From contig JAZASR010000007.1 in NCBI GenBank assembly GCA_036343175.1, positions 1 to 64,000 of the forward strand: DNA of 64,000 nucleotides. The letters run 5' to 3'. Under the pieces are notes generated by a model. The model saw nothing but the letters and a program-made list of their open reading frames with translations. It had not been told where the DNA came from and ran no database searches. The position numbers were made by a program, and so were the translations under genes. The first letter of the stretch is position 1, and the number at the start of each line of letters is the position of its first letter. The DNA comes from JAEEJA01 sp036343175. GTDB lineage: Bacteria > Bacillota > Clostridia > Lachnospirales > Lachnospiraceae. Shown here one piece after another: positions 33,650 through 42,190 of this stretch.

Positions 33650-34897
33650 ATGATTATAGATACCCTGGGCATGAACGCTCTTGAAGCCAAGAAACAGATC
33701 GGTATCATGAGCTCTTATGATAAAAATGCGATACTTTTTAAGATCTCTGAGAATCTGTTGAAAGAAGCTTCATCGATAATTGAAGTGAACGCCGGAGAAG
33801 TTGAAACAGCACGTCAGAACGGTACCAGTGGCCCTATGCTTGACCGTCTCAGGCTTGATGAAAAAAGAATAAATGGAATGTCTGATGCCCTGCTTGAGCT
33901 TATGAATGCCCCGGATCCGGTCGGCAGGATACTTGATGGCTCTACAAGACCGAATGGTATGCAGATACGTAAGGTAACAGTTCCTTTCGGGGTAGTAGGC
34001 ATGATATACGAATCCAGACCCAACGTAACAGTTGATGCCGGTTCTCTTGCTATAAAGAGCGGAAACGCAGTTATTCTCAGGGGCGGAAAAGAAGCCGTAA
34101 AAACAAACACTCTTCTTGCTGATATCATGAGAAGATCGATCGCTTCATCAGGTTTCGATGAAAATATTGTACAGATAATAACTGATACATCGCATGAGAC
34201 TGCTGATCTTTTTATGAAGGCCAATGATTACCTGGATCTCCTGATACCAAGAGGCGGCAGAAGCCTCATTAAGTCTGTAGTCAAGAATGCGACCGTTCCG
34301 GTGATAGAGACCGGTACAGGCAACTGCCACATCTATGTTGATTATAATGCAGATATCGATATGGCTGTAGACATTGCTGACAATGGAAAAACACAGAGAC
34401 CTGGCGTATGCAATGCCCTTGAGTCCTGTCTCGTCCATGAGTCTGCAGCTGAAAAATTCCTTCCTGCTCTGGCTTCAAGGTTTAAAGAGCACAATGTAGA
34501 GCTGCGCGGAGATGAACGAACAAGGGAGATCCTTGGCGACTCCGTAGTACCTGTCACAGAAGAGGATTACGCCACAGAGTTTCTTGATTATATAATGTCA
34601 GTAAGAGTCGTGGATTCACTGGATACTGCCATAAAGCATATTCAGAAGTATTCAACAGGTCATTCAGAAGTAATAGTGACCAACGACTACAGCAATGCAG
34701 CTAAGTTCCAGCAGAGGATAGATTCTGCCTGTGTATACGTAAACTGCTCGACAAGGTTTACTGATGGCGGTGAGTTCGGACTCGGAGCCGAGATCGGCAT
34801 ATCCACCCAGAAGCTTCATGCCCGCGGACCTATGGGACTTTCTGAGCTTACTACATATAAATATTTAATCAACGGTTCTGGTCAGGTAAGGCCATAA
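33650..34897 (+). CDS. proA: Gamma-glutamyl phosphate reductase
   Basis: A 415-residue NADPH-dependent enzyme of proline synthesis that reduces gamma-glutamyl phosphate to the semialdehyde. YESRPNVTVDAG, GNAVILRGGKEA and the catalytic Cys in RPGVCNALES are all present. ATG 33650 follows AAGGAGG by eight bases; the frame is open further upstream, inside degV, but without a start signal. Unusually, proB is not adjacent. Confidence 0.95.
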   Translation: MIIDTLGMNALEAKKQIGIMSSYDKNAILFKISENLLKEASSIIEVNAGEVETARQNGTSGPMLDRLRLDEKRINGMSDALLELMNAPDPVGRILDGSTRPNGMQIRKVTVPFGVVGMIYESRPNVTVDAGSLAIKSGNAVILRGGKEAVKTNTLLADIMRRSIASSGFDENIVQIITDTSHETADLFMKANDYLDLLIPRGGRSLIKSVVKNATVPVIETGTGNCHIYVDYNADIDMAVDIADNGKTQRPGVCNALESCLVHESAAEKFLPALASRFKEHNVELRGDERTREILGDSVVPVTEEDYATEFLDYIMSVRVVDSLDTAIKHIQKYSTGHSEVIVTNDYSNAAKFQQRIDSACVYVNCSTRFTDGGEFGLGAEIGISTQKLHARGPMGLSELTTYKYLINGSGQVRP

Positions 34898-35001
34898 TTT
34901 ATATAAGCCATGCAAGCTTAGAAGCAGATCTTTGACACTTTAAATAATGTACCTTATAATGTTTACGGGAACTTATCAGTATCATAACTATTGGAGCATA
35001 T

Positions 35002-36114
35002 ATGAGTATAGTAAATGTAGATTTAAAAAAGACAGTGGACTTTAGCTATGAAATAGAAATAGGCTATTCACTTATGGATAGGCTTGTGCGTGACCTGAAA
35101 AGTGGACTTGTGGGCAGAGCTTCAAGAATAGCAATAATAACAGACAGTAACGTAGCTGACATTTATGCAGGACCTATTGCGGAAAGGCTTACAAAAGCGG
35201 GATACAGAAATAATGTATTTGTTTTTCCTGCAGGCGAAAAGAGCAAGGTCCGGTCTGTTAAGGAAAAAATAGAAGACGCTATGATCGATGCCGGATATAA
35301 AAGGGATTCTCTCGTCATAGCGGTCGGAGGAGGTGTGGTTTCTGATCTTGCGGGGTTCACCGCCGGAACATTTGCCAGAGGCATACCATTCATTAACTAT
35401 GCAACCACGCTTCTTGCTGCCGCAGACGCATCGGTCGGAGGGAAGACTGCTGTTGATACTCCGAAGGCAACCAACCTTATAGGACTTTTTCACCAGCCTG
35501 CCAAAGTATATATTGATATTGCATGCTGGAAAACTCTGCCTGATCGTGAGATTGCAAGCGGGCTTGCTGAGACCATAAAACATGCCTGTATGGCCGACCG
35601 CGATTTCTTTGCCTTCCTTGAGAAACATATTGATGATATACTCAGGCTCGATAAGGAAGCATGTGAGCATATTGCCCTGAGAAACTGTCAGATCAAGGAT
35701 GCTGTAGTAAGCCTCGATGAGAAAGAAAACAGCTTAAGAGAGATCCTGAATCTCGGTCATACTGTAGGGCGTGCTGTTGAGACAGAAAGCAACTACAGAC
35801 TCCTTCATGGGGAAGCCGTATCGATAGGACTTGTAGCAGAGACCCATCTGGCTAAAAGATGCGGCTTCATGACTGAGGCAGAGGCAGAGAGGGTAAAGGC
35901 ATTACTTGAAAGAGCCGGTCTTCCTGTCTCAATACCTGATTATATCGATAAGGCTGCTCTCCTTGACCGCCTCTATACCGATAAGAAGGTGAGGAATGAC
36001 AGGCTCAGGTTTGTACTTCAGGATCATATAGGAGCAGTGGTAGAATTTGCCCCTGATGTTTTTTCTACGGAAGTAAGCAGGGATGAAGCAAGGGAGATAC
36101 TAAAGACTCTGTGA
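35002..36114 (+). CDS. aroB: 3-dehydroquinate synthase
   Basis: A 370-residue shikimate-pathway enzyme that converts DAHP to 3-dehydroquinate using NAD and a divalent metal. GGGVVSDLAGFTA, PTTLLA-type ATTLLAAADASVGGKT, and the metal ligands Glu in GLAETIKHA and His in NLGHTVGRA are visible. A ribosome binding site TTGGAG precedes the ATG. The gene stands alone between proA and a DJ-1 gene. Confidence 0.95.
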   Translation: MSIVNVDLKKTVDFSYEIEIGYSLMDRLVRDLKSGLVGRASRIAIITDSNVADIYAGPIAERLTKAGYRNNVFVFPAGEKSKVRSVKEKIEDAMIDAGYKRDSLVIAVGGGVVSDLAGFTAGTFARGIPFINYATTLLAAADASVGGKTAVDTPKATNLIGLFHQPAKVYIDIACWKTLPDREIASGLAETIKHACMADRDFFAFLEKHIDDILRLDKEACEHIALRNCQIKDAVVSLDEKENSLREILNLGHTVGRAVETESNYRLLHGEAVSIGLVAETHLAKRCGFMTEAEAERVKALLERAGLPVSIPDYIDKAALLDRLYTDKKVRNDRLRFVLQDHIGAVVEFAPDVFSTEVSRDEAREILKTL

Positions 36115-36274
36115 CCGCATATATGTATGTTCTGAAAAGTAATTTGGCAGGCAATATTATGCAGCCGGTCGAACGTTTTACTAACTTAAGCGCGGTATAC
36201 CCGGAATGGCAATTTATTAAATAATCTTTGTAGTATTATATCTTAAGCAGGAGTAAGAAAGGAAAGTGATAATT

Positions 36275-36844
36275 ATGGCAGATGCATATATTTTTCTGGC
36301 ACAGGGACATGAAGAGGTTGAGATGCTCACAGAGGTCGATCTTCTCAGAAGAGCAGGACTCGACATACAGATGATTTCGATAACAGGGAACCGTCAGGTT
36401 ACAGGCTCACATAATATTACCATGCTTGCTGATAAGCTGTTCGATGATCTTGACGATGATGATTTTGATCAGACCCGTGCTATTATCCTTCCTGGCGGCA
36501 TGCCGGGGACGCTCAATCTCAAGGCATTCGAGCCGTTAGGCAGACGCCTTCATGAATTCAATAAAGTGGGAAAGCTAATAGCTGCAGTATGCGCGGCCCC
36601 GACAGTACTTGGCCATTACGGTATCCTTAAGGACAAAAAGGCAACATGTTACCCTGGCAAAGAGCCGGAGCTTAATTGCAGGGAGTACGTAAAGACGCCT
36701 GTCTGCCGCGATGATAATATTATCACAAGCCGCGGCCTTGGTACCTGCATCGACTTCTCACTTGAGATCATCTCTGCTCTCGATTCACCGGAAAAAGCCG
36801 ATACGATTGCCAGGAAGATAGTTTATAAAGATAATTATGATTGA
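36275..36844 (+). CDS. DJ-1/PfpI family protein (YajL/ThiJ-like)
   Basis: A 189-residue member of the DJ-1 superfamily (glyoxalase III, deglycase or redox chaperone activities are described in the family). The nucleophile Cys106 lies in AAVCAAPTVL and the supporting Glu in GHEEVE near residue 14. ATG 36275 follows GGAAAGTG. It stands next to thiC; the old name ThiJ reflects such linkage, but a thiamine role is not shown. Confidence 0.9.
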   Translation: MADAYIFLAQGHEEVEMLTEVDLLRRAGLDIQMISITGNRQVTGSHNITMLADKLFDDLDDDDFDQTRAIILPGGMPGTLNLKAFEPLGRRLHEFNKVGKLIAAVCAAPTVLGHYGILKDKKATCYPGKEPELNCREYVKTPVCRDDNIITSRGLGTCIDFSLEIISALDSPEKADTIARKIVYKDNYD

Positions 36845-36862
36845 TATTCACCTTATGTCACA

Positions 36863-36911
36863 GGGCAGTTAAATGCTCCGGTCTCTAAGGCGAAAGCCGC
36901 CCGTCGGAGCA
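36863..36911 (+). promoter_or_regulatory. Candidate pseudoknotted leader RNA upstream of thiC
   Basis: TGCTCCG (36874-36880) pairs with CGGAGCA (36905-36911). Inside lies a GGC-GAAA-GCC tetraloop hairpin (36889-36898). GCCC at 36899-36902 can pair with GGGC at 36863-36866, which would make an H-type pseudoknot. No T-run follows, so it is not a terminator of the DJ-1 gene. The consensus blocks of the TPP riboswitch are absent. A small metabolite-binding leader for thiC is inferred, perhaps related to the HMP-PP (thiS motif) class, but I cannot confirm that. Confidence 0.45.
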
Positions 36912-36925
36912 ATCGACAGTATCAG

Positions 36926-36963
36926 ATATCTGAAAGTACATAAAATATCAGAAAGTACATAAA
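36926..36963 (+). repeat. 19-bp tandem duplication in the thiC leader
   Basis: ATATCTGAAAGTACATAAA at 36926-36944 is followed directly by the same 19 bp with one change (A for T) at 36945-36963. It lies between the hairpin structure and the thiC ribosome binding site. Confidence 0.85.
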
Positions 36964-36990
36964 ATATCATATTGCATCAGGAGTTATAAG

Positions 36991-38298
36991 ATGGTCTATA
37001 AGACACAGATGGAGGCTGCCCGTGCAGGCTTCATTACGGAAGAGATGAAAAAGGTCGCAGAAAAGGAATATCGCGATCCTGAATTCATCAGAAAGTATGT
37101 CGCAGAGGGAAAGATAGCAATACCTGCCAATAAAGCGCATAAAAGCCTTGATCCAAATGGCATTGGAAGCATGCTTCGCACCAAGATAAATGTAAACCTC
37201 GGAGTCAGCCGCGATGTAAAAGACTATGACGTCGAGATGAAAAAGGTCATGAGTGCTGTCAGTATGGGCGCTGAGGCTATAATGGATCTCTCCAGCCATG
37301 GAGATACAGAGCCTTTCAGAAAAAAGCTCTGCAGCGAATGTCCTGCCATGATAGGGACAGTACCTGTTTATGATGCTGTGATCCATTACAAAAAGGACCT
37401 TGCTGAGATCAGTGCTGAAGACTTTGTAAATGTAGTAAGGCTTCACGCTGAGAACGGAGTTGATTTCGTAACTCTTCACTGCGGCATCACAAGAAAGACC
37501 ATAGATCAGATAAAGAAACATAAGAGGAAGATGAATATCGTAAGCCGCGGTGGAAGTCTGATATTCGCATGGATGACCATGACCGGAGAAGAGAATCCCT
37601 TCTATACACATTATGATGAGATACTCGACATCTGCCGTGAGCACGATGTTACCATATCATTAGGAGATGCCTGCAGACCGGGATGTCTTGCAGATGCAAC
37701 AGATGTATGTCAGATAGAAGAGCTTGTCCGTCTGGGAGAGCTCACAAAAAGGGCCTGGGAGAAGGATGTTCAGGTAATGGTGGAGGGACCGGGCCATGTA
37801 CCTATGGACCAGATATCAGCAAATATGAAGGTACAGCAGACCATCTGTATGGGAGCACCATTTTATGTGCTGGGCCCTCTTGTAACAGATGTTGCACCCG
37901 GCTATGACCACATAACATCAGCCATTGGCGGAGCCATAGCAGCTATGAGCGGGGCGGCATTCCTGTGCTATGTAACACCGGCTGAGCACCTTGCCCTTCC
38001 GAATGTAGATGATGTAAAGCAGGGGATAATAGCTTCGAAGATCGCAGCCCACGCAGCCGATATTGCAAAGGGCATTCCTCATGCCCGCGACTGGGATGAC
38101 CGCATGGCCAATGCCCGAAGGAAACTTGACTGGGATGCGCAGTACAGTGAGGCTATAGATCCGGATACTGCCCGTTCTATCCGTGGCTCCCGGCTTCCGG
38201 AAGATGACCATTCCGACACCTGCTCCATGTGCGGCAAATTCTGCGCCGTCCGCAGCATGAACAAGGCTCTGGCGGATGAGTACATTGATATAATTTGA
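36991..38298 (+). CDS. thiC: Phosphomethylpyrimidine synthase
   Basis: A 435-residue radical SAM enzyme that rearranges aminoimidazole ribotide to HMP-phosphate in thiamine synthesis. The C-terminal 4Fe-4S motif CSMCGKFC (CX2CX4C, about residues 413-420) is intact, as are GDACRPGC and EGPGHVP. CAGGAG precedes the ATG. The short form without the plant-type N-terminal extension is usual in Clostridia. Its partner thiD lies 8 kb downstream. Confidence 0.96.
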   Translation: MVYKTQMEAARAGFITEEMKKVAEKEYRDPEFIRKYVAEGKIAIPANKAHKSLDPNGIGSMLRTKINVNLGVSRDVKDYDVEMKKVMSAVSMGAEAIMDLSSHGDTEPFRKKLCSECPAMIGTVPVYDAVIHYKKDLAEISAEDFVNVVRLHAENGVDFVTLHCGITRKTIDQIKKHKRKMNIVSRGGSLIFAWMTMTGEENPFYTHYDEILDICREHDVTISLGDACRPGCLADATDVCQIEELVRLGELTKRAWEKDVQVMVEGPGHVPMDQISANMKVQQTICMGAPFYVLGPLVTDVAPGYDHITSAIGGAIAAMSGAAFLCYVTPAEHLALPNVDDVKQGIIASKIAAHAADIAKGIPHARDWDDRMANARRKLDWDAQYSEAIDPDTARSIRGSRLPEDDHSDTCSMCGKFCAVRSMNKALADEYIDII

Positions 38299-38315
38299 TA
38301 TTATTTATTGCGAAT

Positions 38316-38584
38316 CAGGTTAGCAATGCAAATTCCCATAAATAATTTTTGCGAGGGTGAGACGTAAGTATTCAGCTTAGTCGCCGTGCTCGTAAAAATC
38401 ATTCACCCTGGTTTGCTTTCTTTGATTGTTGCTCCCTCACGACCAGTAAAGCATTGTCGTCTCGGTCGCAACTTGAAAGCAAACTGGCGGATGAAGATTT
38501 TTTTCTGCGCCGGCTCCAATGCACTGTATACTTACGTCTCACCCTCGCAAATATGTAATGATTACGATTTACATTGCTAACTGG
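38316..38584. repeat. Long imperfect palindrome (MITE-like) between thiC and the HD gene
   Basis: The two halves of this stretch of about 270 bp are imperfect reverse complements, with the centre near 38450. The arms include a perfect 23-bp block (38348-38370 with 38529-38551) and end in TTAGCAATG at 38320 and CATTGCTAA at 38572. Inner blocks such as GTTTGCTTTC (about 38411) and GAAAGCAAAC (about 38475) also pair. It has no coding frame of note. The shape suggests a non-autonomous miniature transposable element or a very large RNA hairpin; I cannot see a clear target-site duplication. Confidence 0.8.
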
Positions 38585-38602
38585 CCCTTAAAAAGGAGAA
38601 AA

Positions 38603-39079
38603 ATGTACAGTAAGGAAATAGAACTTAAGGTCCGCGAGCTGACGGATCTTGGCCGCTTCATTCAGGAAAAGAATGCCATGCAGCATGGCGACTGGTCTGT
38701 CTATGAGCACAGCATAAGAGTCTGTACCTTAAGCTGCATGATCGCCCATTATCTTACGACTGTAAAGTTCATAAATGTTGACTTCAATTCCCTTATCGTA
38801 GGGTCGCTCCTGCATGATTACTTCCTTTATGATTGGCACGAGAAGGGTGACGGTAGCCACAGGTTTCATGGCTTCAGGCATCCCGCAGCTGCTCTTTTCA
38901 ATGCGGAGAAGGATTATGACCTCAATGATACCCAACGTGACATCATACTTCACCACATGTTTCCGCTGACTGTGATCCCGCCGGCCACATTGGAGGGCTG
39001 GATCGTATGCGTGGCGGACAAGATATGCGCCTCAGCAGAGGTGTTCACTAAGAAAGGATCTCACAGCAATGTCTCCTGA
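38603..39079 (+). CDS. HD-domain phosphohydrolase
   Basis: A 158-residue stand-alone HD protein. The metal-binding pattern is visible: His near residue 30 (VYEHSIRV), the HD pair in GSLLHDYFLYD near residue 65, HH in ILHHMFP, and the distal Asp in VCVADKICAS. ATG 38603 follows AAAAGGAG. Proteins of this type hydrolyse nucleotides or other phosphoesters; the substrate is unknown. Confidence 0.85.
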   Translation: MYSKEIELKVRELTDLGRFIQEKNAMQHGDWSVYEHSIRVCTLSCMIAHYLTTVKFINVDFNSLIVGSLLHDYFLYDWHEKGDGSHRFHGFRHPAAALFNAEKDYDLNDTQRDIILHHMFPLTVIPPATLEGWIVCVADKICASAEVFTKKGSHSNVS

Positions 39080-39271
39080 CAGCGGATCAGATGATGATAT
39101 GATAAAAATTTAGGCGGTCTTCATTAAATAAATGAGTTCAAAAATATAAATATGATCTTTATTTATCCGGTATTATCTTAAAATACAGACTTTTAACGGG
39201 CTTAAGGCCTGTGCTCATGATTGGCTTTTTTAATTATTTTCAGATGGATTATAGAAATAAGTTTATAATTG

Positions 39272-39280
39272 TGATATAAT
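39272..39280 (+). promoter_or_regulatory. Extended -10 promoter of the chemoreceptor gene
   Basis: TGATATAAT at 39272-39280, about 80 bp before ATG 39361, with no convincing -35 box. Confidence 0.5.
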
Positions 39281-39360
39281 GCCGTTGTAATTTGTTGAAC
39301 ACAGAGATGCCTTGTGTTTTTGGGCTCTCTGATGATTTTGATTTAATGAGGTACAAAATC

Positions 39361-41067
39361 ATGGATAGTAAAAGACGTGGAAAATCATTGTTCGGAGAGA
39401 TACTTTCGATCTCCATCATACCGCTTGTGATACTTGCAGTATTTCTTACGGCTGCCAGTACGGTTCTGCAGGCAGAAAATATCAAAGGGAATATCAACGT
39501 TAATATTAAAAACCAATGCAACTCATTCTTTGCGGCTCTTAACAGCCTGAATGCTGATGATTTCTCATTGAATGATGATCATCTTATGAAGGGCGATATT
39601 GATATAACAGAAAATACAGACTGGATAGATCAGTTTTCCAAAGGAAATAACCTGGTATTTACTGTATTTTACAAGGATACAAGGTATGCGACCACTATTA
39701 AGGATGCTTCCGGAAAGAGACTTACCGGTACACAGGCAGATCCTGAGATCTATAAGACAGTAATGGGCGGTAAGGATGTAAGTAAAGAAAATGTTACTAT
39801 CAATGGCAGAAAATATTTCGTACATTACAGCCCATTAAGCGATTCTAACGGTATCATAGGCATGGTATTATGCGGTGAGGATGCAGCAGTAGTAAACAGG
39901 TCTATCAGATCAGCGCTTTTTGTTACGGTCGGCATAACACTCATAGTTTTCATTATTGCACTTATAGTCATAGTATTTATATGCAGAAAACTCAATAAAG
40001 CCGTGCTTGCGTCAAATGGTGCTATCAATGATATAGCAGGAGGTCTTACAAATATTGCAGTTGATCAGGGTACACTTTCACGTCCTGATGAGCTGGGTGA
40101 TATTGCCAGAAATACAGCAAGCCTTGGAAATAAGCTCAATGAAGTCATTACCGGTATCAGAAAGTCATCGGATGAGATCAATGCTACAGGAAACAGGCTT
40201 TCAGACGTATCTGAGAATTTCAAATCATCTTCAGACGGAATTTCACAGGCGGTCGATGATATTTCAAAGGGTGCTCTTTCACAGGCAGAGGAGATCGAAA
40301 ATGCTTCCAATGCTGTTGATAAGATGGGACACGGCATCGAGGATATAGTAAGATCTACAGACAACCTTTCAAGAAATTCAACAGAGATGAGTTCAGCTGG
40401 CAGTGAGGCTTCACAGATCATTGAAGAGCTCGGTCATTCCAATGAAGAGACAATGTCAGCCATCACAAAGATCTCTGATCAGATCAATGCAACAAATGAT
40501 TCAGCAAAGAAGATCAGTGAGGCTATTCAGATAATTACATCTATTGCTGAGGAGACAAACCTCCTTTCACTCAACGCTTCTATTGAGGCGGCAAGGGCCG
40601 GTGATCAGGGCCGCGGATTCGCTGTAGTTGCAAACCAGATCCAGAAGCTCGCTGAGCAGTCCAATGAGTCAGCCCATCAGATCGATGAGATCACAAAGAA
40701 GCTGCTTGATGATTCTGTAAATACAGTGAACGTTATGAATGACGTGAAGAAGGTCTTCGATCAGCAGGCTGAGAAGTTCTCGATCACTAAAGAAAAATTT
40801 GACAACGTACAGAGAGGCATCGAGGATAATACAGCTGAGATCAGAGAGATTTCAAAGCTCGCCGATGACTGCAACAAGGCAAGGATCAATGTCATCGATG
40901 TCATTTCGAACCTTTCAGCTATTTCCGAGGAGAATGCAGCATCTGCTGAAGAGACAACATCTTCAATGCAGGAGCTCAATGCTACTATCGGTCTTATGGC
41001 TGATTCGGCTACAAGCCTTAAGGGTCTTGCAAATAAGCTCGATGAAGATCTTAAGTTCTTCAAGTAA
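39361..41067 (+). CDS. Methyl-accepting chemotaxis protein
   Basis: A 568-residue transmembrane receptor. TM1 is at about residues 13-35, followed by a single-Cache-type extracellular sensor, then TM2 at about 183-207, a HAMP region, and a long helical signalling domain. The hairpin tip EETNLLSLNASIEAARAG and GFAVVANQIQKLAEQS is the CheA/CheW contact region and is fully conserved. ATG 39361 follows GAGG; longer upstream starts lack a site. It feeds the flagellar motor, whose stator genes motAB lie 18 kb downstream. The ligand is unknown. Confidence 0.93.
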   Translation: MDSKRRGKSLFGEILSISIIPLVILAVFLTAASTVLQAENIKGNINVNIKNQCNSFFAALNSLNADDFSLNDDHLMKGDIDITENTDWIDQFSKGNNLVFTVFYKDTRYATTIKDASGKRLTGTQADPEIYKTVMGGKDVSKENVTINGRKYFVHYSPLSDSNGIIGMVLCGEDAAVVNRSIRSALFVTVGITLIVFIIALIVIVFICRKLNKAVLASNGAINDIAGGLTNIAVDQGTLSRPDELGDIARNTASLGNKLNEVITGIRKSSDEINATGNRLSDVSENFKSSSDGISQAVDDISKGALSQAEEIENASNAVDKMGHGIEDIVRSTDNLSRNSTEMSSAGSEASQIIEELGHSNEETMSAITKISDQINATNDSAKKISEAIQIITSIAEETNLLSLNASIEAARAGDQGRGFAVVANQIQKLAEQSNESAHQIDEITKKLLDDSVNTVNVMNDVKKVFDQQAEKFSITKEKFDNVQRGIEDNTAEIREISKLADDCNKARINVIDVISNLSAISEENAASAEETTSSMQELNATIGLMADSATSLKGLANKLDEDLKFFK

Positions 41068-41251
41068 TACCTGTTTTAGTCTTAAATATTTTCCTTTTTG
41101 TTGCAAAATATTTATGATATAATATTATTGGTAATTGTTGACGGTTTATTAGCTTAAATGCTGCTATACAGGATTTAGCTAAGTGATGTTTCCGGTATTT
41201 GAAAATATCGCCATGTGCTTTATGCACACACATGAAGGAGGAAAATTTATT

Positions 41252-41929
41252 ATGGGAATCTTAGGAAGATTTAAGGACATTATGGCTTCTAACATCAACG
41301 CGCTTCTTGATAAGGCTGAGGACCCTGAAAAGATGGTCGATCAGGTGATCAGAAATCTTGAGGAAGAGCTTGAGGAGGCCAAGAAGGAAACTGTTTCCAT
41401 CATGGCCGATGAGAAGGCTGCAAAGCGTGATCTCGACCAGAACAATGATGCTATTGCAAAGATGGATGCTCTTGCAAGAAAGGCTGTTGAGGCCGGCAAC
41501 GATGATGACGCCAGGAAATTCCTTACTGAAAAAGCCAGTCTTTCACAGAAGAATGCGCTTTTGCAGAAGAACTACGATCTTACTCACTCTAACAGTGAGA
41601 AGATGAAGCAGATGTATGAGAAGCTTACTAATGACCTTGCATCAGCTAAGGACAGACGTGATCTGATCAAGAGCAAGGTAAAGATCGCCAAGACTCAGGA
41701 GCATATGACAAAGCTTTCACATGGATCATTTGATTCATCTGCTTCCATGGCTGCATTTGACAGGCTTGATGACAAGGCAGATGCTATGCTCGACCAGGCT
41801 GAGGCAGATGAAGAGCTTACAAATGTCGGTGCAGGTTCTGATGTAAAGGATCTTGCAGAAAAGTATGATACACCTTCATCTTCAGTTGAAGATGAGCTTG
41901 CAGCTCTTAAAGCCAGCATGGGGAAATGA
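41252..41929 (+). CDS. PspA/IM30 family membrane-stress protein
   Basis: A 225-residue, almost wholly helical coiled-coil protein. The N-terminal amphipathic helix and MGILGRFKDIMASNINALLD match the PspA/Vipp1 beginning, followed by EDPEKMVDQVIRNLEEEL. Family members form ring- or rod-shaped ESCRT-III-like polymers that protect the cytoplasmic membrane. ATG 41252 follows GAAGGAGG. Its presence is of interest in a strain that makes a membrane-active circular peptide, though no direct link is shown. Confidence 0.9.
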   Translation: MGILGRFKDIMASNINALLDKAEDPEKMVDQVIRNLEEELEEAKKETVSIMADEKAAKRDLDQNNDAIAKMDALARKAVEAGNDDDARKFLTEKASLSQKNALLQKNYDLTHSNSEKMKQMYEKLTNDLASAKDRRDLIKSKVKIAKTQEHMTKLSHGSFDSSASMAAFDRLDDKADAMLDQAEADEELTNVGAGSDVKDLAEKYDTPSSSVEDELAALKASMGK

Positions 41930-42040
41930 TCTGATTCCGGAAGTCCGTTAAGATAATGCGGCATTATTTGCGACAAAGCTCAAAGACTTACGGACTATGA
42001 AGCAATTGTTTTTTACATCCAGTTTAATAATGTAATATCT

Positions 42041-42080
42041 GCCCGGGGCTTGACATTTCCTGCCCCGGGTATTTTAATTT
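42041..42080 (+). terminator. GC-rich hairpin, probable terminator after pspA
   Basis: CCCGGGGC (42042-42049) pairs with GCCCCGGG (42062-42069) across a 12-nt loop, then TATTTTAATTT. The T-run is broken, so termination may be partial. Confidence 0.6.
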
Positions 42081-42190
42081 AATAGGCATAACAGCAGGTG
42101 CTTGAATTATCTGAATCCGGTCATAAGCCGGCAGGATTTCTTCTTTTTCAGCATCTGTATTGAACTAAGCATAAATGGAGGTTTTTTAAA

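Noticed and set aside
36845..36990. TPP riboswitch upstream of thiC
   Set aside because: The CUGAGA and distal conserved TPP blocks are missing; the structure is too short.
41930..42190. T-box leader for gltX
   Set aside because: No T-box sequence or antiterminator pairing could be found in the gap.
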